From NCBI GenBank assembly GCA_934141145.1, contig CAKPCA010000005.1, positions 1 to 64,000 on the forward strand: a DNA stretch of 64,000 nucleotides. Reading direction: 5' to 3'. Under the pieces are notes generated by a model. That model had not been told where the DNA came from. It worked only from the letters and a program-made list of their open reading frames with translations, and searched no databases. Position numbers and translations under genes: made by a program. This document shows, piece after piece, positions 1-7,189 of this stretch. Numbering within the stretch: position 1 is the stretch's first letter; each line of letters begins with the position of its first letter. The DNA comes from an uncultured Bacilli bacterium. GTDB lineage: Bacteria > Bacillota_I > Bacilli_A > RF39 > UBA660.

Positions 1-77
1 TTAGAAGCCCATCCATAAAGTTCAACATTTTCTCCTACATTTTTTATATTGAAATCATTATTATTATATCTTTTCAT
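1..77 (-). CDS. aspS: Aspartyl-tRNA synthetase, N-terminal end only (cut by the window edge)
   Basis: The first 25 codons of a gene that runs off the left edge are visible. They begin MKRYNNN and continue with a G-x-x-V-x-L-x-G-W stretch (NVGENVELYGWAS), the start of the anticodon-binding OB fold of class IIb aminoacyl-tRNA synthetases. The ATG overlaps the TGA of nth (ATGA), so the two are translationally coupled. The order hisS, nth, aspS on one strand fits the common hisS-aspS operon of Gram-positive bacteria and is the main reason for preferring aspartyl- over asparaginyl- or lysyl-tRNA synthetase. The catalytic domain is outside the window. Confidence 0.7.
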   Translation of the reverse strand, partial: MKRYNNNDFNIKNVGENVELYGWAS

Positions 78-727
78 TTTCTCACTTCTTTCAAATTTTT
101 ATTCTTTTCTTTGCAAATATTTTTAAGTTTACAGGTATCACATTCTGGTTTTATTGCTTTACAATAATATCTGCCAAATAAAACTAATTGTTTATGTCTT
201 TTATTCCATGTATTCCTTTTAAATTTTCTTCTTAATTTCATTTCTATTTTGTATACATCATCATTTTCTTTAGCTAGTCCAAGTCTTTTGCTAACTCTAG
301 TTACATGAGTATCTACTGCTATATTAGGTTCTATTTCAAGTTCACCAAATAATACGTTAACTGTTTTTCTACCTACTCCTGGCATTTTTTCTAAATCTTT
401 TCTTTTTCTTGGCATAACTCCATAATAATCATCTACTATTATTCTTGCTATTTCTTTTACATATGCTGCTTTTTTATTATATGATCCAAGTTCTCTAACT
501 ATAGATTTTACATCATTTAGATCTGCACTTTTTAATTTTTCTAAAGTGTTATATTTATTAAATAACACTTTAGTTACTTTATTGACTCTTTTATCTGTAG
601 TTTGTGCACTAAGAGTTATTGCAATTAAAAGTTCATAATCTTTAGAATATTCAAGTTCACATTTAGGATTTGGTAATAACTCCTCTAAATAATTTTCTAT
701 TAATTCTACATTTTTCATTATGCTCAC
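74..727 (-). CDS. nth: Endonuclease III (DNA glycosylase/AP lyase)
   Basis: Base-excision-repair enzyme that removes oxidised pyrimidines and nicks abasic sites. The 217-residue protein has the family's usual length. The helix-hairpin-helix LEKMPGVGRKTVN contains the catalytic lysine (K121), and the catalytic aspartate lies in VDTH (D139). The C-terminal 4Fe-4S loop C-X6-C-X2-C-X5-C is complete (C189, C196, C199, C205). The gene sits two bases after hisS and overlaps aspS, so it is probably cotranscribed with both synthetases. All catalytic and cluster residues are present, so it should be functional. Confidence 0.96.
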   Translation of the reverse strand: MSIMKNVELIENYLEELLPNPKCELEYSKDYELLIAITLSAQTTDKRVNKVTKVLFNKYNTLEKLKSADLNDVKSIVRELGSYNKKAAYVKEIARIIVDDYYGVMPRKRKDLEKMPGVGRKTVNVLFGELEIEPNIAVDTHVTRVSKRLGLAKENDDVYKIEMKLRRKFKRNTWNKRHKQLVLFGRYYCKAIKPECDTCKLKNICKEKNKNLKEVRK

Positions 728-729
728 AT

Positions 730-1980
730 CTATATGTTAGTATCAAAATAATCAATTAAATCATCATAATCTACTTTTCTTTCTTCTTTAGTAAGATTAT
801 CTCTAATTGTTAAAGTACCACTTTTTGCTTCTTCTTCACCAATTATTATTACAAATTTACTTTTATATCTATCTGCTTCTTTAAATTTTGCTTTCATTGA
901 TTTACCCATAAAGTCCATATCAACTTTATAACCACACATTCTAAGTGTTTGTGCAAGTTCTATTGCATAATCATCTTCTTTTTCTGTAACAGTTAAAATA
1001 TATGCATCAACTGAATCATTTAAGTCTAATTTTATTTCTAGTTCTTCTAATGTATTTATTATTCTATCAAATCCAAATGCAAATCCAACTGCTGGTACAT
1101 CTGGTCCATCTAATGATGAAAGTAAATTATCATATCTTCCACCACCACCAATAGATCCAAAATCTTTTATATCAGTAGTATATTCAAATACCGTATTTGT
1201 ATAATAGTCAAGACCCCTAACTAAACTAGAATCTATTTCATAATCAACATCAAGTACATCTAAATATTTTTGTAACTTACTAAAGAATTCTTTTTCTTCA
1301 TCACTTAAATAGTCCAATATACTAGGTGCATTTTTTATCTTTTCATTTTCTGCATCAACTTTACAATCAAGAATTCTAAGTGGATTTTTTAAAAGTCTTT
1401 CTTTGCAATCATCACAAAATGAATCTATATCTTTTTCAAAGTATGAAATAAGTGCTTCTCTATATTTTTTCCTTGTTTCTACTCCACCAATTGAATTTAA
1501 TTTAACTTTTACATTTTTAATACCTAGTTCTTTTAAATAGTTAGCACCAAGTGATATAACTTCTGCATCCATTTTTGGTGAAGATGGTCCATAAACTTCA
1601 ATACCCATTTGTCTAAGTTCTCTATATCTACCCTTTTGTGGTCTTTCATATCTAAACATAGAACCAATATAGTAAAATTTAAGTGGAAGAGTTGTATATA
1701 ATTTATTTTCTATAACCGCTCTTGCAACACCAGCAGTTCCTTCTGGTCTTATAGTATTTTCTCTACCGCCTCTATCAATAAAATCATATGTTTCTTTAGT
1801 TACGATATCTGTTGTTTCACCAACACCCCTATGAAATAATTCACTTCTTTCAATTAATGGAGTTTCTATATATGAATAATTATAACTTTCACATACTGCT
1901 CTAAATAAACTTTTAGCATAATTATGTTTTCTAGCAAGATCTCCATAAACATCATAAGTACCTTTTAATTTTTGTATCAT
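730..1980 (-). CDS. hisS: Histidyl-tRNA synthetase
   Basis: Class II synthetase that charges tRNA-His in the cytoplasm. The 416-residue protein starts MIQKLKGTYDVYG, the family's N-terminal pattern. It has the motif 2 arginine region FRYERPQKGRYREL and the histidine-specific signature LVRGLDYYTNTVFEY, followed by GGGGRYDNLL. The C-terminal anticodon-binding domain starts near residue 325 (VDAYILTV). A GGTGG ribosome-binding site precedes the ATG. A TATAAT at 2004-2009 (minus strand) could be its -10 box, but no good -35 goes with it. First gene of the hisS-nth-aspS run. Confidence 0.96.
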   Translation of the reverse strand: MIQKLKGTYDVYGDLARKHNYAKSLFRAVCESYNYSYIETPLIERSELFHRGVGETTDIVTKETYDFIDRGGRENTIRPEGTAGVARAVIENKLYTTLPLKFYYIGSMFRYERPQKGRYRELRQMGIEVYGPSSPKMDAEVISLGANYLKELGIKNVKVKLNSIGGVETRKKYREALISYFEKDIDSFCDDCKERLLKNPLRILDCKVDAENEKIKNAPSILDYLSDEEKEFFSKLQKYLDVLDVDYEIDSSLVRGLDYYTNTVFEYTTDIKDFGSIGGGGRYDNLLSSLDGPDVPAVGFAFGFDRIINTLEELEIKLDLNDSVDAYILTVTEKEDDYAIELAQTLRMCGYKVDMDFMGKSMKAKFKEADRYKSKFVIIIGEEEAKSGTLTIRDNLTKEERKVDYDDLIDYFDTNI

Positions 1981-2010
1981 AATTTTTCACCACCAATAAA
2001 AACATTATAT

Positions 2011-2043
2011 CATAAAAGAGTAATTAATTTAATAATTACTCTT
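2011..2043 (-). terminator. Intrinsic terminator after the 267-residue hypothetical gene
   Basis: An 11-bp perfect stem (arms 2016-2026 and 2033-2043, 6-base loop) is followed on the minus strand by a TTTTAT tract. It lies directly after the stop at 2051 and separates that gene from hisS. Confidence 0.75.
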
Positions 2044-2050
2044 AATTTTC

Positions 2051-2854
2051 TTAAATAAATTGACTTAAATCTTTAGAAAGAATTTTCTTATTATTTTCAT
2101 CTATTTCTATCATATCTTCCATTATTCCAATTATATAATAAAACCAATCTCTCATGCCAATTATAATATAATTTCTGCCCCTATTATTAACATCATCAGT
2201 TACATTTTTTCTTTTAAGCATAATATCTATATATCTTTCAAAATTATCTTTAAATTGTTCTACTTTTTCCTTTGGAGTTAATTCAATCATACCATTTGCT
2301 AATTCTTCTTCTAAAGTTTCTACCGCATTCTTTATTTCTTCTCTTATTTCTTCATCTTCCATGTCAATGTCATCTTCGCTACCAATCACAATATATCCTT
2401 TATTATTTTCTTCATCTTCTTGATTTCTTCTTTTTTGTTCTTCTACATAATTTTCAAAATTAGATCTAATGTCTTCGTAAAATGCCTCTAAGAAAAAATC
2501 TTGATCAATAAAGGTTGAAAAACCTTTTTCTTCAAATATTGTAGTTTCTCTTACTGGTATATTTTGCTCAATTTCATCTAAAAGAGAAAATACATCTTTG
2601 TAATCAATATATCTTCTAGAATAAACAATTCCTCTTATATAATTAATTCTATCTTTATAATCCATATGTTTATTAAACCAAAACGATAATATAATATTCT
2701 CTCTTAATATATCTTTATTTGGAACATTACTAAAATATAATTCAATTTTTTCTGCGTCTTCTGATGCCTTTTTTAAAGCATTACAATCTTCATCTGTATC
2801 AATATCAAATATTTTACTCTTATATAATTCTAATGTATAACTATATTTTCCCAT
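2051..2854 (-). CDS. Hypothetical acidic cytoplasmic protein
   Basis: A 267-residue protein I do not recognise. It has no signal peptide and no membrane segment. It is rich in Glu/Asp, with a charged, probably coiled-coil or disordered stretch near residues 138-190 (NYVEEQKRRNQEDEENNKG and a following acidic run). The flanks look globular and mostly helical (FWFNKHMDYKDRINYIRGIVY near the start, RNYIIIGMRDWFYYIIGIMEDM near the end). It is a single transcription unit between the terminator after it and that of pgsA. No function is proposed. Confidence 0.7.
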   Translation of the reverse strand: MGKYSYTLELYKSKIFDIDTDEDCNALKKASEDAEKIELYFSNVPNKDILRENIILSFWFNKHMDYKDRINYIRGIVYSRRYIDYKDVFSLLDEIEQNIPVRETTIFEEKGFSTFIDQDFFLEAFYEDIRSNFENYVEEQKRRNQEDEENNKGYIVIGSEDDIDMEDEEIREEIKNAVETLEEELANGMIELTPKEKVEQFKDNFERYIDIMLKRKNVTDDVNNRGRNYIIIGMRDWFYYIIGIMEDMIEIDENNKKILSKDLSQFI

Positions 2855-2910
2855 AATACCACCCTATTTCTTTAAAACCATTATATCAAATTAAGAAAAA
2901 ATGTAAAATA

Positions 2911-2936
2911 AAAAAACAATAAATTTTTCATTTATT
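2911..2936 (-). terminator. Intrinsic terminator after pgsA
   Basis: A 7-bp A/T stem (2918-2924 with 2930-2936, loop of 5) is followed on the minus strand by seven T. It starts inside the pgsA stop codon. The stem is weak, but the U-tract is good. Confidence 0.55.
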
Positions 2937-3444
2937 ATTTTTTATCTGCTAAAATATGATTTTTAATTATGTAAATTATTTCTGGAATAATAGTTAAAAT
3001 TGCAAGCACTAATAATATTAACGAAACAATATTCCATTTGCCTATTAAAAGTACTAAAGCAAGTGAAATAATATGAAGTGTCGTTTTTGCCTTACCATAT
3101 ATATCAGGTTTTGGTATTTTATTTTTGCCTCTAATATATATAAGAGAATACACAATTGCACATACTTCTCTTATAAATATAATAAGTGTCCAATAAGGAA
3201 TAGTTTTTGAAACCAATAGTCCTATAGTTATTGCAAGCATCAATAATTTATCAGCAATACCATCTGCTATTTTGCCAAAACTAGTTACTTGATTATATTT
3301 TCTTGCAATATATCCATCTAGAAAATCAGTAAACCCTAAAAAGGCAAACAGAATAAAATTATATATAGTAGGTCCATTATTCATAAGTGATATAAACAAT
3401 GGAAATATTCCGATAATTCTTATAATTGTTAATACATTAGCCAT
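2935..3444 (-). CDS. pgsA: CDP-diacylglycerol--glycerol-3-phosphate 3-phosphatidyltransferase
   Basis: Membrane enzyme that makes phosphatidylglycerophosphate, the committed step to phosphatidylglycerol. The CDP-alcohol phosphotransferase signature D-G-x2-A-R-x8-G-x3-D-x3-D is complete: D43, G44, A47, R48, G57, D61, D65. Hydrophobic segments fit six membrane spans, and 169 residues is slightly short but normal for Bacillota. It ends the run rel / dtd / permease / pgsA and is separated by nine bases from the permease gene, so probably cotranscribed with it. Assignment to PgsA rather than another CDP-alcohol transferase rests on length and overall resemblance. Confidence 0.88.
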   Translation of the reverse strand: MANVLTIIRIIGIFPLFISLMNNGPTIYNFILFAFLGFTDFLDGYIARKYNQVTSFGKIADGIADKLLMLAITIGLLVSKTIPYWTLIIFIREVCAIVYSLIYIRGKNKIPKPDIYGKAKTTLHIISLALVLLIGKWNIVSLILLVLAILTIIPEIIYIIKNHILADKK

Positions 3445-3453
3445 AAAATCCTC

Positions 3454-4506
3454 CTATAACTTTCCTCTTATATTTCCTATCTTTTTAGAAATATCTTTTT
3501 TATATGATTTATAAATTGTTCTAAGTATTATTGTTAATGGGAGTGCTATTAATATTCCAACAAATCCACCAAGTACTCCACCTGCAAATACTGCAAATAT
3601 AGAAAGAAGTGGTGAAATATTATTTGTTTTTCCATATATTTTAGGACTTATTAAATACCCATCTATATTAGGGAATACTATTGCGACTATAAGTGTCATT
3701 ACAAATAATTGTGGACTTACTACTGATGCTATTATAAGAGCAATTATATTGACTATAAGACCACCAAAATATGGAATTAAAGTTGATACTGATGATAATA
3801 CACCAAGTAATAAAAAGTTTGGATGTCCTATCAAATAAAATACTATAGTATATTCAAAAAACTGTATTAATATTGTTAAGAATAAACCTTTAAAATAAGA
3901 TGTAGTTTCATGATCAATGTCTTGAACAAGTTTATAAGTTTTTTTACTTTTTTTAGAGAAAAATTCATCTACATTATCTCTTATTTTATCCATATCTATT
4001 AAGAAATATATAAATGCGACTAACACAATTATTGAGTTACTTACAAAACTTATTGAAGAATTAACTAAATTTATCGCACCATCTGATATATACTTGCTTA
4101 CATTTGATGAAATGGTATTAAATATAGTAGATAAATTTGTTTGAATAGGCGCTATATCAATATCATATTTGCTTCCCATTTCACTTACAAATTTCATAAT
4201 ATTACCAAATAATGATACAAGTTGATCTGTAAATACAGGAACTAAAGATATTACAACAAAGAATATAAACAATGCAAGTATTACTAATATTATTAATATT
4301 GCAAAAAACTTAGGTATCTTTTTAGATTGTAACCACTTTAAAAATGGATATACAGCATATGCCATTGCAAATGCTATTATAAATGGTTTTAATACAGCAA
4401 GTACTTTAAAAAATACACCTATCCATAAATCTCTCATTAAAAATAAAACATAAACTATTGCAAGAATTATTAAAATATTTAAACTTTTATAATTAACCTT
4501 TTTCAT
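3454..4506 (-). CDS. AI-2E family transporter (permease)
   Basis: A 350-residue integral membrane protein of the AI-2E (old DUF20/YhhQ-TqsA-like) family. Two N-terminal spans (about 10-50) and a third (66-95) precede a soluble segment (about 100-150). The C-terminal half has the family hallmarks: the PYFGG loop (TLIPYFGGLIVN), the PNIDGYLISPKIYG motif, and the final GGVLGGFVGILIALPL span. Family members export signalling molecules, polyamine-like compounds or sodium; the substrate cannot be told here. It lies between dtd and pgsA with very short gaps. Confidence 0.88.
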   Translation of the reverse strand: MKKVNYKSLNILIILAIVYVLFLMRDLWIGVFFKVLAVLKPFIIAFAMAYAVYPFLKWLQSKKIPKFFAILIILVILALFIFFVVISLVPVFTDQLVSLFGNIMKFVSEMGSKYDIDIAPIQTNLSTIFNTISSNVSKYISDGAINLVNSSISFVSNSIIVLVAFIYFLIDMDKIRDNVDEFFSKKSKKTYKLVQDIDHETTSYFKGLFLTILIQFFEYTIVFYLIGHPNFLLLGVLSSVSTLIPYFGGLIVNIIALIIASVVSPQLFVMTLIVAIVFPNIDGYLISPKIYGKTNNISPLLSIFAVFAGGVLGGFVGILIALPLTIILRTIYKSYKKDISKKIGNIRGKL

Positions 4507-4511
4507 ATTAC

Positions 4512-4958
4512 TTACTTCTCCTTTGAATCTATTATTATTGTTACTGGTCCATCATTTATTAAAAATACTTTCATATCAGAACCAAATTCACCTGTTTCGA
4601 TTTTTAAATTAGATTGTCTCATCATATTCACAAAATCATCATATAATTCTTTTGCTAAATCATATGATAATGATTCCTTAAATGATGGCCTATTTCCATC
4701 TTTAGTACTTGCATATAAAGTAAACTGTGATATTAAAAGTATCTCACCATTAATATCCTTTACAGAATATGTCATTTTATTATTGTCATCTTCAAATATT
4801 CTTAAATTTATTATTTTTTTAGTAATATATTCTATGTCGTTATGTGTATCATTATGAGTAAAACCCACGAACACTACAAGACCAGAGCCAATATCTCTTT
4901 TACATTTATTATCGATTAATACACTAGATTCTTTAACTCTTTGAATTACTACTTTCAT
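4512..4958 (-). CDS. dtd: D-aminoacyl-tRNA deacylase
   Basis: Hydrolyses D-amino acids mischarged on tRNA. The 148-residue protein begins MKVVIQRVKESSVLID as is usual for the family. It has the SQFTLYA motif and the NRPSF segment, and ends with the Gly-cisPro motif as GPVTIIID. A longer reading frame starts at 4988, but that ATG lies on top of a TATAAT box at 4987-4992. A GGAGATG ribosome-binding site sits seven bases before the ATG at 4958, so the shorter start is used. It often follows rel, as it does here. Confidence 0.94.
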   Translation of the reverse strand: MKVVIQRVKESSVLIDNKCKRDIGSGLVVFVGFTHNDTHNDIEYITKKIINLRIFEDDNNKMTYSVKDINGEILLISQFTLYASTKDGNRPSFKESLSYDLAKELYDDFVNMMRQSNLKIETGEFGSDMKVFLINDGPVTIIIDSKEK

Positions 4959-4986
4959 AAAAACATCTCCATATGTTAATTTTACC

Positions 4987-4992
4987 ATTATA
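4987..4992 (-). promoter_or_regulatory. -10 box upstream of dtd
   Basis: TATAAT on the minus strand, between the rel terminator and the dtd ribosome-binding site. No convincing -35 is seen. Its position argues against the longer dtd start. Confidence 0.45.
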
Positions 4993-4996
4993 TAAT

Positions 4997-5028
4997 ATAA
5001 AAGACAAGAATATATTATTCTTATCTTT
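4997..5028 (-). terminator. Intrinsic terminator after rel
   Basis: A 12-bp stem with one G-U pair (5000-5011 with 5017-5028, loop of 5), followed by TTTATATT on the minus strand, immediately after the rel stop codon. Confidence 0.7.
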
Positions 5029-5030
5029 AA

Positions 5031-7172
5031 CTAATTGAAAATTCTTTGAACATCTATTATATCTTTTATTTGTTTTAAATTATCAATATATTTATTAAGT
5101 TTTTCAGTATTTTCTACCATAACAACAAGATCATAAATATTTTTATCATCAGTATTTGTTGTATTTATATTTGTAATATTTATAAGACCAGATGACTTAG
5201 TTATTATATCAAGTAATAAATTATCATTTTTACTAGAAAAAATTCTAATATTTGCTGGAAATTTGCTTTCACTTTTCTTACTCCAAGATACATTTATTAA
5301 TCTATCTTCCATATTCTTTAAATTAGGACAATTTTTAGAATGAACAATTACACCATTACCTCTTGAAATATAACCAACAATTTCATCTCCATTTATTGGT
5401 TTACAACAATTAGCAAGTGTTACTTTTATTTCATCTATTCCATCTACTAGTATATCATTTTTTGCAGATATTTCTTTATTTTGAATTCTTATATATTTAT
5501 TAACATCAATTGAATTTTCTTCTTTTGGAGTAGTAATATTTATTACAGTATTAGGTGAAATTTTACCAGTACCAATATCTAAATACAATTCTTCTTCATT
5601 AGATAATTTAAGTTCTTTAATAATTGCATCCATATTATTATCAATTATATCTAGTGATAATTTTTTTCTTCTGATTTCTTTTGCAAGTAAATCTTTTCCT
5701 TTAGCACTTGCTTCTTCTTTATCTAATTTAGAGAAAAATGCTCGTATTTTATTTTTAGTACTATTTGTTCTTGCTATTTGAATCCATTCTTTTGATGGAC
5801 TAGATGATTTATTAGTATTAATCTTAACTATATCACCTGTTTTAAGTTCATAATTAAGTGGTACTATATTATCATTTACAATAGCTCCTACCATAGTTTC
5901 ACCAATTTTTGTGTGAACTCTATATGCAAAGTCAATTGGTGTTGAACCTTTTGGAAGCTCAAATACATCACCTCGTGGTGTATATACATATATATTTTCA
6001 CCAAGTATATCATTTTTTACAGATTGAACAAATTCTTCATCTGTCATTTTTTCTGAAGATAATTCTATTATATTTCTAAATGTCTGAAGTTTTTGTTCCA
6101 TAGAGTTTTGTATTTTTTTACCTTGTTCTTTATAAGACCAATGTGATGCTATACCTTTTTCCGCTATTTTATCCATTTCATATGTTCTTATCTGAATTTC
6201 ATAAGGTTTACCATCAAATCCAAATACAGTAGTATGCAAAGATTGATACATATTAGTCTTAGGATTGGCTATATAATCTTTAAATCTTTTAGGTATTGGC
6301 TTATATTTAGAATGAATAAGTCCAAGTGTTTGGTAACATTCAGGGATAGTATCTACTATAACTCTTAAAGCATATATATCATATATATCACTAAATTTCT
6401 TACCCTTTTGAAGCTTATTATATATAGAATAAATGCTCTTTGCTCTACCTTTTATTATAAACTTAATATCATGTTGAATTAGTAAATCAGATACCCTTTT
6501 TTTCATTTCTGCAACTGACTTATCTCTTTCTTCTTTTGTATTATTAAGAAGATCTTCTACAGAATTATATGCTTCTGGTTTATAATATTTTAAAGATAAT
6601 TCTTCTATTTCAGCTTTTAAATATGATAAACCTAATCTATGCGCAATAGGTGCTAATATTTCTAACGTTTCCTTTGCTTTTTCTTTTTGTTTTTCTTTTG
6701 GTATAGCCCATAAAGTCCTCATATTATGAAGTCTTTCTGCAATCTTTAATATTATTACTCTTACATCTTCAGTAAGACCTACTAATATCTTTTTATAATA
6801 ATTAATAATGCTTTCATTTTCTGCAGATAAACTAAGTTTATTTATAGTTGTTATACTTTCAACTAAATCACCTATTTCATTACCAAATTTTTCTCTTATA
6901 TCTTCTATATTAGCATTACCTTTATGTATAACATCATGTAAAAGTGCTGTAGCAATTGTATCACTATCCGCATTTAAACTAGTTAATATATAGGCAACAT
7001 TAAGAGGGTGAAGAATATAATCTTCACCAGATAATCTTTTTGCTCCCTTATGAACTTCTTTAGCATATTCATAAGCTTTTTCAATTGTTTTTATTTCAGA
7101 TTCATCACTTATATATGTTCTTACCGCTTCAAGCAGTTCATCTATTGTACTTATTTCCTTTTTTTCCTTCAT
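5031..7172 (-). CDS. rel: RelA/SpoT homologue, (p)ppGpp synthetase with a degenerate hydrolase site
   Basis: Long bifunctional Rel (713 residues): N-terminal HD hydrolase domain (about 30-180), synthetase domain (about 225-340; YDIYALRVIV, TNMYQSLHTTVFG), TGS domain (about 390-450; IYVYTPRGDVFELPKGST), a zinc-finger-like CC segment near residues 585-620 (ANCCKPINGDEIVGY), and a C-terminal ACT domain. In the hydrolase, H55 and the H79-D80 pair are present. The usual HDxxED, however, reads HDVIHK (residues 79-84), and the metal-ligand aspartate of the ADRLHN motif is glutamate (E146 in AERLHNMRTL). The synthetase looks intact. AAAGGA precedes the ATG. The gene lies just after secDF, as in many Bacillota. 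Confidence 0.94.
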   Translation of the reverse strand: MKEKKEISTIDELLEAVRTYISDESEIKTIEKAYEYAKEVHKGAKRLSGEDYILHPLNVAYILTSLNADSDTIATALLHDVIHKGNANIEDIREKFGNEIGDLVESITTINKLSLSAENESIINYYKKILVGLTEDVRVIILKIAERLHNMRTLWAIPKEKQKEKAKETLEILAPIAHRLGLSYLKAEIEELSLKYYKPEAYNSVEDLLNNTKEERDKSVAEMKKRVSDLLIQHDIKFIIKGRAKSIYSIYNKLQKGKKFSDIYDIYALRVIVDTIPECYQTLGLIHSKYKPIPKRFKDYIANPKTNMYQSLHTTVFGFDGKPYEIQIRTYEMDKIAEKGIASHWSYKEQGKKIQNSMEQKLQTFRNIIELSSEKMTDEEFVQSVKNDILGENIYVYTPRGDVFELPKGSTPIDFAYRVHTKIGETMVGAIVNDNIVPLNYELKTGDIVKINTNKSSSPSKEWIQIARTNSTKNKIRAFFSKLDKEEASAKGKDLLAKEIRRKKLSLDIIDNNMDAIIKELKLSNEEELYLDIGTGKISPNTVINITTPKEENSIDVNKYIRIQNKEISAKNDILVDGIDEIKVTLANCCKPINGDEIVGYISRGNGVIVHSKNCPNLKNMEDRLINVSWSKKSESKFPANIRIFSSKNDNLLLDIITKSSGLINITNINTTNTDDKNIYDLVVMVENTEKLNKYIDNLKQIKDIIDVQRIFN

Positions 7173-7189
7173 ATATCACAAATCCTTTA

